Shown: positions 44,741 through 58,130, numbered from the stretch's first letter. The stretch: DNA of 64,000 nt from Blasia pusilla (GCA_050084515.1 CM114271.1:25110001-25174000); one strand, 5' to 3'. Notes: a model not told the origin generated them from the letters alone. Translations and numbers: made by a program.

Positions 44741-45740
44741 AACCTCTAGATAGTAGCTCGATAACTACCTCCCCGAATAGTCACATACCTCAACGTATCC
44801 CGATGGTGCGTAATTGCCAAGTTCTCAAATGTCATGGGCATCACTCTCCGAGAAAACTCAACCCTCTCAGAACATGCTTGCATCCATACATCAGGTTCAT
44901 CAAGGTTCAACACCTCACCAGTATCTCAACGAATGGCCGTTGGTAAATCTGGTTCTCGGCCATAAAGCAACAAGTATGGTGTGAAAGACGCTAAGGATGC
45001 TTGCTTGCTGAATCTGTATCCCATCGCCAACCACGGAAACTAAAGGTCCCAGTCTCCTAGGTGACCTCTCTGCAAGCCATACTTGTGTAGTCCTCTCTTC
45101 ACTGTCTACACAACCCGCTCCGCTAGTCCATCCGCCTCAGGATGATCTCAAGAAGTAGTGCGATGGTTGATCAGTGCCTGATCACACAAGGCCTGAAACT
45201 CCCCACGGAACTTTGTACCCTGGTCTGTCAACACCTCAGCTTGCACGCCGTAATGACTCAACACTCGATCTATGGAGGCATATGCAACTCCCTTACTCGC
45301 TTTGTCAGGCAATGCAACCAACTCTATCCACTTTGAGAAGTGCTCGACCATCACCAACACATAACGACTATGGCGCTCCGTCAAAGGCAAAGGTCCTGCA
45401 AAATCCAAACTCCATCTATAACCTAAACCCATGATCGAAAGTGGATGCAACTGTGGAGTTGGTGCATTGAACAATGCTCAGACTCGATCACACACCATGC
45501 ATCTGGCAACAAACTGCTGAACGTCAGTCTGCATGCCTCGTCACCAATACTGAATCTGGAGCAAGTTGTACGTCCGCTTCACTCCAAAATGACCCAACTC
45601 CTCGTGGGCATGACGCACCAAATATGCTCTCTGCAAAGGATGAGGCACTACACGCACTCTACCATCCTCCCACACTCGCAACACATGTGTGCCCTCAAAC
45701 CGGAACCGTGTGGCTCGTTGTAGGATCCGATCCCACTCTC
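44741..45740 (-). pseudogene. R3 integrase
   Basis: The zinc region (RHAHEELGHFGVKR, about 45620) is followed by MGLGYRWSLDFAGPLPL (first catalytic Asp), RYVLVMVEHFSKWIELVALP, VLTDQGTKFRGEF (second Asp, about 45215) and remnants of the ADGL..VV segment with the catalytic Glu and the MGYRFSK..SLASF region. This is a DDE integrase of the Ty3/gypsy type, which joins the element DNA to the target with a short staggered cut. Several in-frame stops are present. Confidence 0.8.
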
Positions 45741-46500
45741 TAGAACCCATTGTGCTCGCGACGCTGCCACTACGCAGGTACTCCAAGACCACTCCATCGT
45801 CGTGAATGTCTTGGCCACCTATCGTCTCCTCACTGGCCTCTAGATCTAAGGACTCTCCATCAGACATCGCCATCGAAGTCTCCACAATCTGGCTCTCCAT
45901 AGCCAACAAGCCCAAATAGGCTGACGCATGCTATCGGGCACCAACTCCTCATCACTCTCACCATGCCAACGAGCTCCAGTCGCATCTCGCTGACTCGGGT
46001 ATGGGTTACGGCTCAAACCATGGCCATCCTGGTTGAGCATCCTAGGTCTATGCACCACCTGGAAGTCATACCCCTGCAACAAAAGAGCCCACTTCGCAAG
46101 CTTTCCCGTAAGCTAGTCGGACTCCATCAACCACTTAAATGGTTGATGATCAGTAATGATGGTAAAGGGATTGCCGAATAGATAACATCTTAAATGTGCG
46201 ACAGTCCACACTGCAGCCAAGCACTCATCCTCATACGAGCTATACTTCGCCTTTGCAGCGTTATTTGAGCGACTAGCGTAAGCCACCACAAAACTCTCTA
46301 CCATCATCATCATGTTGGGTGAGCACGGCTCCAAGCCCCAACAAGCTCCAATCGGTATACAACTGGAAAGGATGCCCCCTGATCCGTTTCCTCAATATGG
46401 GCGCGGACGTCAATATGTCCTTGAGCATCTGAAATGCTCTCTCTTGCTCATCCCCCCAGTGCCACTCCTGATCCACCTTGTTCATCAAAGTTAGCGGCTT
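45741..46500 (-). pseudogene. R3 RT connection and RNase H
   Basis: DQEWHWGDEQERAFQMLKD, FQLYTDWSLLGLGAVLTQHD, FVVAYASRSNNAAKAKYSSY, LAAVWTVAHLRCYLFG, TDHQPFKWLMESD and HGLSRNPYPSQ occur in order. The domain is recognisable in two phases with few losses. Confidence 0.8.
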
Positions 46501-47300
46501 TGCAATTGAACTGAAACCCTTGACGTACCGTCAATAGAAGTTTACCAATCCCATGAATGCACGAACTTGACTCACATCTGTAGGGCATGGAATGCATGAA
46601 ATAGCCTCTACCTTCGTCTGTTGCACACCAAGGCCCCCAGGGTATATTGTATGACCCAAGTACTCAATCTAGTCGTAAAAGAACTTGCACTTGCTTGGAT
46701 GTAGCTTCAGCCCATGTAACTGCAATCGTCAAAACACCTCCTCTAGATGTCGCTCATGCTCCTCAACTGTGGCGCTAAAGACTACGATGTCATCAATATA
46801 ACACCTAGCAAAATCCAGACCTGCCAAGATTCTACCCACGACCCTCTGAAACTCAGCCAGGGCGTTCTTTAACCTGAATGGGAAGAACCGCCATTGGTAC
46901 AAAAACTCCTTCTCGTGAGGATCGATGCCCCAAAATGCCATCTTTTTTCTGTCCTCCAATCTGAGAGGAAGCTGATGGTATTTGGCTCGCAAATCCAATG
47001 AATTGAAGACCTTTGCATACCCAATTGCATCAAAGATCTCCTCAGGGATGGGCATGGCATACCTATTGGCCTTTTTTTGTTGATTGATAGGTCGGTAATC
47101 TCCACACATTTGCCTATCCGTCCAGTTTCCATGCACATCCTTCTTGGCGGGCTTGACAGTGGCAGATGCATACTCTCCATGCAACATCTCCACTAGTCCT
47201 GCTCCAACCAAGTCTGCTCCTACTCTGAATCTGAGCCCTCTCCATATCACTGTACCTGTAGGGTTTTTGGAAGATCGGCGTGTCACTCGACAGCTCAATG
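46501..47300 (-). pseudogene. R3 reverse transcriptase
   Basis: A 189-codon frame (47298-46729) carries RFRVGADLVGAGLVEMLHGE, RQMCGDYRPINQQKKANRYA, LDLRAKYHQLPLRLED, FPFRLKNALAEFQRVV and CYIDDIVVFSATVEEH, with the YIDD motif. The thumb continues to 46500. It is the most intact RT in the window. Confidence 0.85.
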
Positions 47301-47749
47301 CGGATTCATGGACCCTTCAGTGTACCCAAATCATGCATACTAAATGCAAAATAGCTCTTATAACTCCTAAGGAACTGGTGCATCCAACGCCGCTCTCCTC
47401 CTGTCAACTCAGGGCCCATATCTGGCTCCCAAGTCTCCATCATGACTACGATACGTCTCTCCGGAACGGATGTCAGTGGTTGCTATGGTGCAACCTCGTC
47501 TCAAATAATAGAACTGCCATCTCCACATGCAGTACTCGAAACCACGCTCGATGCGGTGGCTATCATCTCTTGGCGTACCTGCAAAACATCCCAAGAAGTC
47601 CAAGGGTGTCTCTCCCAATCACCCTTGGTGTGTCGATCTCCTTGGGTCTCGCCCCCAACCAGTGCCTCAATCGTCTCGGTAGGCATGGGGCTCACCAACG
47701 CAACTTTTGTGATTTGTCGCATCCTCAAACGACGTTGCTAAGCTACTCC

Positions 47750-48740
47750 TAAGTTGAAAATCCATGTCAAGCAGTTCAGGTCCATCGCCTGACCCGAGAT
47801 ATAACGTCGTGATGCCTCTGATAGTGACGGTACTGCCGTCACTTGTGTGGGGAATCCCATCGCTCACTCTCGCTCATGGGCGTTGGGCTCCATCAGCCTT
47901 TGTACTTGATCATCCCAAACCAGGTACAGAGGTACAGAGGCCAGGTCTCGCCTCCTTGAATGCATAGGAAGCGAGAAAACTCACCAATATGGGAAGGGCG
48001 GCTCGTGGCATGCCAATCCTGTTGACCACAGTCAACGACAGTTGATCATCGTGCCTCAGTGCCTGTGATCGACGGTCCGGATCCAATATAGAATCCACCA
48101 ACAAATCGGAGGGATGCTCCACTCTCGCATAAGCCCTCCGTAATACCTCATGTGGTACCAAGTTGGTCCACCAAAGACGCGGGAAATATGCTCGTGAACC
48201 CACACTCGCTGCATCTAACAACACCGTCATGCCGATCCATGCACGCACCTGATGTGCACTCGTCACCACACGGGGCCTCGAATCGGCCAAAATTGGCACA
48301 TTCTCCAAAATGTATGGTGGAGATTGATGCTCCTATTAATGTCGCAAGATTTGCATCATCTCCCAAAAAAACTTGGACCGAGTGTCAGCTAACCCGCTAC
48401 CTCGTCCAACACTCGATTGGCCCTGACACAGCCAACCAGCAATGACCAAATCTATGGTCCGTACCCGCTCCAAGTCCTACGCCCCCAATAATGAAATATC
48501 CCTCGATAGGGAACTCTAGTAACCCTTAATGGCAAACGTTGACAACAAGTCGGGAAAATGGAGGCGTAACAGCGCCACATGGTGAAGTGAAGCACGCCTC
48601 GCAACATCATCAATCTCCACATACAAAAACTCTTGCACGCGCACTCCAGCGTGCAAAACAGCAGCTAACCCAGTGCCAATCCCTCCAAAGAGATCCAACA
48701 CCCGAATACCCTTCTCCTTCTCTGGGATGCATCACATAAT
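47750..48740 (-). pseudogene. R3 C5 cytosine methyltransferase domain
   Basis: VLDLFGGIGTGLAAVLHAGV (motif I, about 48700), YVEID, VIAGWLCQGQSSVG (motif IV, with Leu in place of Pro before the catalytic Cys), YILENVPILADSRP (motif VI, about 48305), YFPRLWWTNLVPHEV (motif VIII), LMEPNAHERE and ISGQAMDLNCLTWIF (motif X, about 47790). Apart from stops near 48350 and 47860 the domain is complete. The P-to-L change at the active site suggests decay. An independent subfamily keeping the same module shows the domain is ancestral to the group. Confidence 0.85.
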
Positions 48741-49930
48741 CGTGGTGGTGTCCAAAGGGGTCATAGCAGCACTCCTGCCTACTTGGGGTTCCTCTGACCC
48801 GTCACATTGTGGTGCAAGCGTCTCGCTCCACGCGGTCTGCACATGCTCAATGGCTAAGCGTCAAAGCTCCTCCGTAGAGCCCCAAAGCGGCACCTCTCCT
48901 CCACAAACTGATGTAGCTACCATGACACTCGTCTCCATAGAAATGTCAAGAACGGGAGGATCCTCTACATGGACATGTCCCTCAATCAAATCACTAGGCC
49001 AAGTGATGGCACTACTAAATGTTGCTAAGGTCGCCATCTCTCTTGGCCGTTGCTCGATCACTGCACTTGTGAATCGAACGGGTAATGAGCTAAGACGCCT
49101 ATCACCTGATTGCCATCCTGGTCTGTGGGATGCTGACTCCTCCCAGTAATCCAGGGAAAACCCCATCGGGTATAACACTGGTCCACCAACCAAGACGTCG
49201 TAGGACTCTGCATCAGTCACTATCGCCTTGGCTCGCAACACGGACTCATTTGTAGGATATCCCGGGCGAATCCTCACCATGACCTCCTATCGGGTGATAT
49301 ACTATGTGGTACTTGCTCCATCCAAGGATTTATGTATCCAAAATGGACAACGCTCCACATCAGCTCTCGTCAAGCTCAATCCTCAGAATGACGCTTTCCC
49401 CAACATCAGGGGTTGCGCTCCTGAATCCAACAAGACGCGATGCGGACTAAAAGCTCTACCTCCATGACTCACCAACCGGAAGACCTCTCCTCGGTTATCG
49501 AGCAACACAACACCAGGAGAAACCATGGCACGCTCTATCGCGGGTCTAGCGGGCATCTCCACCATCCTAGCAGCCGCAACCTGCCATAAATATGACGTGG
49601 ACGGCCCCAGCATCCGCTCCAAGGGCAGGTCCATCACCTCTTCTGCAATCACCTCTGATGGTGATGCAGGAACTCCAACTCTACGCTCACATACCATAGC
49701 GGCCAACCAAAAAATCTTGGCGGGTGTACCTCCCAACGTCATAACATCGGAAGCAGAAAATAAAGGAGCGCGGTACACAACGGTGGCCGCCCCCAACAAC
49801 GTGCTTGACACATGCCCCTCTTGAGCATCAGCAATAGGAGTCGTCGCACTTGCTTCTCCCATCTCCCTCCGTGCTTGCACACCAACAACATCACCAACTC
49901 TTCAGGAGCTCTGATCAAGACCCATCGATG
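48741..49930 (-). pseudogene. R3 protease and linker
   Basis: The frame 49880-49383 ends with HRVLLDSGAQPLMLGKASF, including the D-S-G-A protease motif. Then SYDVLVGGPVLYPMGFSLDY and RPGWQSGDRRLSSLPVRF follow (49280-48861), leading into the methyltransferase with VEDPPVLDI and EVPLWGSTEEL. Confidence 0.75.
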
Positions 49931-50701
49931 GGTTCCTCATCGCCTCAAACAACGTGAAAGACTGAGGAAGCCTAGTCTGTTTCTTGGCTTCCCCTTGCAG
50001 AGTTGGATCCTCCATTTGGGCAACCCCGCACATCCAACCAGGATCCTCCATGTCTCTGGCTGCTCCATATGATGTCAATGCCACCGATCCACATCAGGTA
50101 ACCTCAATGCCATAGCGGCAATCTACTCCTGTAGCTGTTGTATCTGAGCAGCCATCCCAGCCTCACGCCTGGCGTCTCCCTCAATGCGTCTAGGTGGTGG
50201 GACTCTACCTCCTCCACGGGAAGCTCCACCACCTTGTCGGGCAACTCTACCTCCTCATCCCCCAACGGGACCACCTGGTGCACGACCTCTAACCCCACCG
50301 GACCGGCTACTCGCTCTGGTGCCCTCTCTGGCCCTCGGTCCGGACGTAACTCAGGATGTAAACTGAAACACTTGGCGCGTGTATGACCATACCTCTGACA
50401 ATAGTCACACTGATAACCTCCTAGTGCAGCACCATCTCCTCCTCCATGTTGAGGCACGTCCATGACCATGACGAGTGCAATCGCGCTCATGATGGGCTCC
50501 ACCACATGACCACCAAGTAATAGTAGGCGAATGTTGCTCGCCCATATGAAGGCGCAGGTCTCTGTGGCACAGCCTCTTGGTATCCTCCCTGAGCTCGCGG
50601 TGCCACAGTCGACCTATCTTGGAGTCCATGTTGTTGCACAGGTGGTGCAGACAATTGTGACTACTCTCGCCCAAAACCCATGGTGGCTACGCTTTCCTCT
50701 G
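49931..50701 (-). pseudogene. R3 gag, C-terminal part with zinc knuckles
   Basis: Downstream of the R2 insertion the gag reads through WSCGGAHHERDC (C-x2-C-x3-H-x3-C, a shortened knuckle) and CDYCQRYGHTRAKC (C-x2-C-x4-H-x4-C). A Glu/Val/Pro-rich repeat follows. Two phases are needed. Joined to 60427-61338 across R2 the sequence gives NMAEESVAT, matching NMVEERVVT of R1. Confidence 0.75.
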
Positions 50702-51069
50702 TGTCATGACCATACGGATTATGTCGTAGAGTATGGTGTGCTAGTAGAGGCCATTCCTTATGTAGGACCGTAGTGGCTTGGTAGAGATGCGGTTCCATAC
50801 ATAGGGTTGGGGGTTACTCACTTGGGGGTGACTTTCCCAGTAGGGCCCGCTCTTAGGTTGGAGGATATAAGGTGGCTTGCCCTCAAAGAAACGATCAGTT
50901 CTTTGAGTTGAGCTGTTGCGTTGGGAGTTAGCCTTGGTAGTGAGTAGAGCTCTTGGCTATGGTGTTTCCCGCAAGCTTCGACCTAGATTCTCCCATCGTG
51001 GAGTGGGTTTGGCTCGATTTTATGTGATTGTAAACGTATTTTATGACATTAGGTCTTTCACGGATTTCA
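50702..51069 (+). repeat. R2 terminal repeat A1 (368 bp)
   Basis: Same length and ends as R1 A1; nearly identical to 59955-60320. Confidence 0.92.
50864..50907 (+). promoter_or_regulatory. R2 core promoter and 11-base self-primer candidate
   Basis: GATATAAGG starts at 50864, and AGTTCTTTGAG lies at 50897-50907, about 28-30 bases from the TATA box. The 11 bases complement 51070-51080 exactly. Confidence 0.55.
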
Positions 51070-51080
51070 CTCAAAGAACT
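51070..51080 (+). promoter_or_regulatory. R2 primer-binding site candidate
   Basis: CTCAAAGAACT directly after A1; identical to the R1 site. Confidence 0.55.
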
Positions 51081-52657
51081 TGAGTAGATCGATGGTAGCT
51101 TCGATTGTAGATCAGTAGGATCTTGTTAGGGCTGATTGTGTACTCAGCCGTGGATGTTCGCGGCTTGTTGCCTATGTTGGAGGTGTGAATCAGGTGCGTG
51201 GTTGGTTGGGAAAGAAGCGCCTTCTTTGAGAGCTTTCCAACGCTGCTTGTAGATCGCGGATTTCGTCAAGGGAGTTGGAAGTTATCAAGCATTGAAGATT
51301 CTGGTCGTGTTCGACAGTTTTTCTGATGTGGAGAGCTTGGAGTGCGGAAGCTCTGTTGAAGTTCATCCATATCGGGTGAGAGGTTCCTATTGCTACTTGT
51401 ATTGTGATCTCATGTGAAGCTATCTGCTCGAGTGCGTGGAGCGTTGCGGATTTCTGCGTGCATGAAACTTGGCGGAAGCGCTGTCGAATTTGCGGTTCTA
51501 GAGGTGTATGGACAGCAAGTTTGTCTGATTTTTAGCTCGAAATACGGAGCTCGGTTGTAGCTGAGTTTTTGTGGGGAGATAGCTATGGTGGTCAATTGAA
51601 TTCTGATCGAAACACATTTGATTTCGGTCACGTATTTGTGAAGTAATTTTGATCGAAATTTCGCAGACTAGCTCAAGGTCTGGCTATGGTGGACAGCGGA
51701 TCGGAGGGGCTGGTTGGTTGGTGACTCGTTCATTGTTGGAGACGCCTATCCCGTTTGGGGCGCCCTGGTTGGACCTCTCTCCATAGCGAAGCATGGCGAA
51801 GCGTGGCGAACGGGGCATGTCTCGGCGTTTTGAGGCTTCAAGGCAACTCGTGGTAGCTCGGGGCGAGTGGGCGTGAGAGGCGGAGCAAGGAGCAAGGAGC
51901 AAGCAAGCAAGCTTGCTTGCTTGGGCGTGAGGCAATTTTTGCAGGATTTGGGATTTGAGTTTTGCATAAGCTGGTCACCCATCTTTGGGCTAATCGCTGG
52001 AGGGCGCTTAAGCTGCTGAGTTCTTAACTATGCGTGTGTCTGTTGTTGTAGCTCATTTGGTGTTGTTTGGAGATGTGTTAGGCGCTTTATGCATCTCAGG
52101 TTTTTGGTTGATGTACCTCTAGCGCATAGTACGGTGTAGCCTCTCCATGCAGGTGATATTTTCAGGTGCTTTGCGAGTTCGACTAGCACGTCATCGACCC
52201 CGGCGGAGTAGCTATTGCGTTAGAATTGTGTGGTGGGTTTTGTGGATTGAGGGCACCACATTTGGTGAATTGTGTTACCTTGATTTCCATTTGCGATTGG
52301 AGGTTGTCGTTGGACTTCTGTGTTTGGATCCCCTCCATCGTGCTTCTTCTTGCTTGGCGCCCATTGTTAGGGTTGGCTGATTTCGAGTAGTGTTACTCCT
52401 GTGTGCTACCGGTAGTAAGGCTGGAGGGATGACGAGTAGACTGTGGGAGACTTCTTGTGGTGATGACAAGTTAGATTGCCTACACCCATAGCTAGTAGAG
52501 CTAGAATAGTATAGCGACATCGACGTCACTTGGTTATTTGGTGGTGGTAATTTGGCGATGGCGCGGCATCGGCGTTGGTCATCACGGAGCTGTCGGGTGG
52601 TCTGGTTGGGGACCGTGGTGCGGACAGTGGTGGTTTCACACGGAGTGGATTTAGGTA
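51081..52657 (+). other. R2 5' leader with the same 24-bp palindrome
   Basis: Colinear with the R1 leader. The perfect palindrome recurs at 51900-51923. No supported gene is present. Confidence 0.7.
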
Positions 52658-54160
52658 TTGGCTACCTTTTCCACGCCGGCGGTTGATGAAGAGGAGGGCG
52701 AGGGTGTTCCAAACACCGAGTCTTCTACGTTGTTATTGAGTGTTGCGGCTCCATTGATTTGGGACATGGGCCGGTGGATATGGGGCCATGAAGGGCCCAC
52801 GGCGATACTCGGGTGCGTGGGCACCATTGAATTGGAGGACTTCATGCAGGAGTTTGATCGTGGTGTGATATGCAGATGTTGCGGGCACGCCACGTTGTTT
52901 ACACCCTTCTTGGCTTGGAAGGGTTGTTTCAAACACTTGGAAGGACCACCCATGGATGATTACCATGAGTTTAGGAAAGACCATGTTCTTTGAGATTTAG
53001 GCGTGGAGACAATATTGGTCTCCAGGCTATGTGTCTATCACCCATGGTGGTATTGGTAGTCTTGCTCTTACTATGCCCGGCCGACCCGGCGTTGAGTGGT
53101 GCAGTGCGAGCCGGAGTGGGGGTACCGGTGGAGGTACTAGTGGAGGTACTAGTGCCCCACCATGGTTTAGCCCGATTCTGAGAGTTCTTCAAGAGGTTGA
53201 AGAAGAACTATCAAGGAGTGAAGACGGAGAAGTTGAGGAATCTTCAGGACTTTGAGCGAAAGGCGGTGAGAGTCTTCGTGAGGCAAACAGCGTATCACGG
53301 CGACGCTTGATTTCAATTACCAGGGTGTGGCGAGGATCAGGCGGTCGATTTTGGTATGGGATCTTGGGCAGAGATTTGCGCCGTAGGGTGCGTGATGCTA
53401 CTCTTATGAGTGATGATTCACCCACATTGACCCATGTGTTTGCTCTATTTGAGAAGATTGAGCTTAACATGGTGAAGGAGAGAGTGGTGACATCCGCATT
53501 GATGAGGGATACAACTACTACTTTCGTGTTTAGCGCCCACCTCACGTCTCGTAGTAGTGGTGGTGGTAGTAGTAGTGGGAGTCGTGGGGTACACGCGACC
53601 TCAGTCAAGTCCTAGAGGACATTTGTGCAGAGACCATTGCCTTCATTTTCTGCCCCACAGCAAGGGCGATCATGTTGGACATGTGGAGGTGATCATGTTA
53701 GGAAGTTTTGTCCCCAAGAGGATGGGAGGCGGACTTTGGAGGATGGGCCTCGATCGGCCCCAACTCGGTGTGATCATTGCGGGAGACTAGGTCATCCTGA
53801 GGCGTTGCTTTGATCTTCATCGAGTTGAGATCAGGGCGTGGCCGTGGTGGAGTAGCTCCGAGAGGCCGAGGTGGTAGAGGTGGTAGGGGTGGTAGAGGTG
53901 GACCGGTGGTTGGAGAGCCTACGGTGGCTACCCCTACCACTACGACAAGTCGCTATGGTGCTAGGATTGGCTTGATTGGAGCATAAGTTGGCTACTATGG
54001 TGGTATCCGGCATAGATCGGGTTTGGGAACAAGGGCTTCCACCTCTTATGGAGGGATGATCTCTCTTATATGGCGAAAGACGAGGTTGAGGCATCAGCTG
54101 CGATTATGAGAGGAGCCACTCGGCGTTAGAGCCACGTGGTGCTCTTGTGGAGTTGGACCC
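52658..54160 (+). pseudogene. R2 gag
   Basis: Contains TPAVDEEEGEGVPNTESS, VGTIELEDFMQEFD, CFKHLEGPPMDDYHEFRKD, the Gly/Thr linker, and knuckles CWTCGGDHVRKFC and CDHCGRLGHPE (the second truncated by a deletion). Frame changes are frequent: 52993, about 53200, about 53300 and about 53620. The part upstream of VGTIELEDF extends further than the R1 frame and aligns with the start of R3 gag. No ATG start is evident. Confidence 0.75.
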
Positions 54161-55360
54161 CAGAGGGATGAGGGGGAGGCGAGGCTAGGCTTCCCAGTCA
54201 TTCTTGTTGTGTGAGGTGCTTAGGACTCCATCCATGGTTCCTCGCAGCCTATTTAGCCGCAGTGGGGACCGAGGCATCTACATCGCGTGTAGTAGACACG
54301 GATGCGACATCAATGCGATGTGCGGATGGCAACCGGTGTTAGGATCCCCATTGTTTTTGGCCACGGAGGCGATGGCTTTAGGAGTTGACTTAGCTCTGTA
54401 TTTGATCAGCGACCACGTTGTGTGAGCGTGGGGTATTCTTGCTGCTACGTGTTGAGGTGGATGAGGGTGTTGCGGTGGAGCGACCCTCTATATCGGGAGT
54501 AGCATTGAGTACCGGTGCTATTTGGCGGCGGCGGCGAAGATGGATGCATTACCGGCCCGCGCCGACCATTGATCGTGAGAGGCTTACACCTGGTGTATGT
54601 ATGTTGGACAACCGGGTGGGATCTTCCGATTGGTGAGTCCTATAGGGCAGTGTATATACCGAGATAGAGTCTTGTTAGACTCGGTGCCCAACCTTTGATG
54701 TTGGGAAAGCGGCATGTATTGGTTTGGGTATTCGGAGGTCGAGCTTGAGCCTTGCCCATTCGATTCAAACATCACTTGGAGGAGCCAATGATAGGTCTCA
54801 ATTCATGACACGGGAGAAGTTTTTATGCAGTTGAGACAGATCATGCGATCGATAGCCCGGTTGGGAGTATCTGCGGTAGTCACATCGGCCGTAAAGTCGT
54901 ATGATGTACTAGTTGGAGGAGCGATTGTACCCGATGGGTTTTGGATGGATTCTTGGGTGAGACAGCGACTTACAGACCTGGTTGGCGGTCCGGGATGGGC
55001 GTATGAGCCAAGTTCTGTGAGATTTATTTCTTGGGCTCGACCGGGGGGTCATCCCCAACAGTGTTAGCATCGTGGCTGGTTTTAGTGGAGTAGTCACTTG
55101 GCTTGGAGACTTTTGGAGGGTAATGTTTTACGCTATGGATTCTCTGCATGAGGAGGTAGAGGAGGTCCCTATTTTTGCAGCAAAGTGGCATCCTCATCGT
55201 TGGATGTGCCACTTTGGAGTTAGCGGTGCACTACGGCGGGAGGCGTCGCCTAGTGCGAGGAGGCTTGGTGTGAGGTGTTATACCTCACGAGGAAGAGGAG
55301 GCCCCACGGCGGACTCCTACTTCAGTCGATTAGGTTATCCCCTTTGGATACTACACCCCT
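54161..55360 (+). pseudogene. R2 protease and linker
   Basis: The protease motif region (about 54670-54710) lacks two bases relative to R1 (GACTCGGTGCC against GACTCTGGTGCC), destroying the D-S-G-A phase. SYDVLVGGAIVPDGFWMDSW and the following linker (54825-55300) align with R1 and R3. Confidence 0.65.
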
Positions 55361-56340
55361 TGTATGGCAAATTATCCGCCGGAGGGCATTTGTGTGTTAG
55401 ATCTCTTTGGTGGGATTAGCTTGGTTTGGTTTGGCTGCAATGTTGCGGGCCGGTATTCTGTCTTGCGGAGATACGTGTATGTGGGGCGAGATGAGCGGCC
55501 CGAGAGAGTCTCATCCCGACATATTGGTCGATTGATGCGGAGATATCCTGAGTTGTTGTCGCCATCGGCTATTCGTGGGGTACCAACGTGCTTTACCATC
55601 ACACATTGCATTGTTGGCGCAGGATCTTGAGAGGGTTGGTCTGTGGATTTGGTGATTCTTTGGATGGCCATGTCGAAGTCATACACGTCTTTGGTCGTGG
55701 TGAGGATTACATGACCCTAGGTCTCGATTGTTTTGGGAGATATTACGGGTGTTACAACATCTTGAGTTCATCAAGCACGTGCTCTAGCTAACATTGGAGA
55801 ATGTTCCATTGTTAGGTGACACTCGGACCGGATGATGGCGAGTGTTCATGAGGTGCGGTCTTGGATTGGACCAGCGGTGTTGTTGGATGGCTTGAGTTGG
55901 CTCGCGTGCACATAAATCCACGCTTGTGGTGGACAAACTTGTTGCCTAGGGAGGTTCTACGTCGAGCATATGATGCAGTGCAGCGGGATCCTCGCCTCAC
56001 AGTGGATAGTATCTTGGATATTGGGCGACTTTCTCAAGTGGTGAGGGTTATTGATCGGTCACCCATGGCGGTGGTGAACCGTGTGGGCCGACCTAGGATG
56101 GCACTACCCACATTTGTGAGTTTTCCCGTCACATGCTACGGGGAAGGTGGTCCGGGGCTTGTATGGGATTCTCATGTCGGCGGTTGGTGGAGCCTAACGC
56201 TGATGAGAGAGAGCGTGCGATGGGATTTGCTCTTGGTGTGTGGCGGTTGCTTCTATTTTAGGCTTCGAGGCTTCATGTGAGTCAGGCCATGGACCTGAAT
56301 TGTTTGACTTGGATTTTGAGTCTTGGTATGGCGGCGGCGT
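55361..56340 (+). pseudogene. R2 C5 cytosine methyltransferase domain
   Basis: EGICVLDLFGGIS (motif I), RRYVYVGRDERPERVSSRHI, a damaged motif IV region (ATGGCCATGTCGAAG where R1 has the Pro-Cys-Gln codons), motif VI region (GAGAATGTTCCATTGTTAGG), PRLWWTNLLPREVLRRAYDA (55900-55980), AVVNRVGRPRMALPTFVSFP and AMDLNCLTWILSLGMA (motif X, about 56287). At least eight small indels disrupt it. Confidence 0.8.
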
Positions 56341-58130
56341 CGACTTTGGACTATGTCTGTGGGTCTTCCACCCCTTGTAATGAGCTTGATGGCTACCGGG
56401 ATGGTAGCGGCATCGGTGGGGCGAGGAGAGAAGTATTTTGCATCCTTGGAGTAAATGGGATGTAATGGTGGGCATGTGGAGTTGGTTGCTCATCTTTGGT
56501 GGAGGAGTTATTTGCTCGGATGATGGTGTAGCTAAGGGTGTACCATCTTGTGAGGGGGTTGCGTAGCGACCAATGGCATCGTCCTCTCCCTCTAGTGTGC
56601 CAATGGAGGAGACTTGAGAGCCATTACTTGGGCCCAAGCTTACGGGGGGAGGTGAGAAGCGGCGCTTGACACAATTCCTACGTGCTTATAGGAGTTGTTT
56701 TGCCTTTAGCATGAAGGAGTTGGGTTCTTTGGTTGGACCCGGTATCACGGATTGATTTGGCTAGTGATCGCCAATCTTCCGTCGTCCCTACCGATATAGT
56801 GATATGGAGAAGGACCTCATTGAGTAGGGCGTTGGACCTTTTGGAGCCTGGATTAGTGGAGTTGTCGCATGGAGAGTATGCATCACCCCTGTCATGCCGG
56901 CTAAAAGGATATGCATGGCAACTACGGATAGGCGGATGTGTGGAGATTACCGTCCTATCAATCGGCAAACCAAGGCGGATAGGTATGCCATGCCTACACT
57001 GAGAGATCTTTGATGTGGTGGGACAGGCAAAGATTTTCAGTACTTTGGATCTTGAGCGAGATACCATCAATTGCCGATTCGGGAGAGTGACAAGGCCAAG
57101 ACAAAGACATTTTGAGGTGTCAACTCTCATGGCAAGGATTGTTTGTACCGGTGGAAATTCTTACCCTTTGGGTTGAAGAATGCACTGCCGAGTTTCAAAG
57201 AGTGATGGATAGGATCCTAGTAGGGTTGGATTTTGTTCGGTGTTACATTGATGATATCTTGGTGTTGATAACACGGTGGAGGAGCATCGGATACATTTGA
57301 AGATGGTGTTTGAGCGGTTGAAAGCTCATGGTCTACGTTTGCATCCAGGAAAGTGTAAGTTCTTCCATGAGGATGTTGAGTACTTGGGTCATGTGATCTA
57401 TCCAGGTGGTTTGGGAGTTCAGCAAGCAAAGGTGGAGGCTATTGCACTTATTCGGCGTCCGGTAGATGTGAGTAGAGTTCAAGCATTCATGGGATTGGCG
57501 AACTACTATCGGAGGTATGTGAAGGGATTTAGTGCTATGGCAAAGCCTTTGAACCAATTGCTGAAATCAGATCAAGAGTGGCACTAGGGAGATGATCAGG
57601 AGAGAGCTTTTGTGGAGCTTAAGGCCCAGTTGTGGCGGCGCCTATCTTGAGGAGACCTATCAGAGGGCGCCCATTTCAGTTACACACTCATTGGAGTAGG
57701 TTCGGACTTGGAGCGGTGTTGACACAACATGATGATGAGCACATGGAGTTTGTGGTGGCCTATGGAAGTCGTTCGAATAATGCAGTGGAGTCGCGCTATA
57801 ATTCATATGAGGGAGAGTGCTTGGCAGTAGTGTGGGATGTGGCACACTTTAGGTGTTACTTGTTTGGCACACAGTTTACCCTTGTTACTGATCACCAGCC
57901 GCTCAAGTGGTTGATGGAGTCGGACAAGTTTACAGGGAAGCTTGCACGGTGGGCTCTTATCTTACAGAGTATGACTTCCAGGTGGTACATAGACACTGGA
58001 GTTGCCAACCTTGATGATGGGTTGAGTAGGAACCCATATACTAGCCAAGAGGATACAAGCGGGGCTAGATGGCATGGCGAGGTTGATGAGGAGATGGTGC
58101 CATGTTGGCATGCATCCGTCTTTTTATGTT
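56341..58130 (+). pseudogene. R2 RT and RNase H
   Basis: A linker (56341-56830) is followed by MCGDYRPINRQTKADRYAMP-like sequence, RCYIDDILVLI (57238 on), GLRLHPGKCKFFHEDVEYLG, VQAFMGLANYYRRYVKGFSA, then RNase H: GLGAVLTQHDDEHMEFVVAY, YEGECLAVVWDVAHFRCYLF, LVTDHQPLKWLMESD. The thumb and RNase H are well kept except for a TAG at about 57586. Confidence 0.85.
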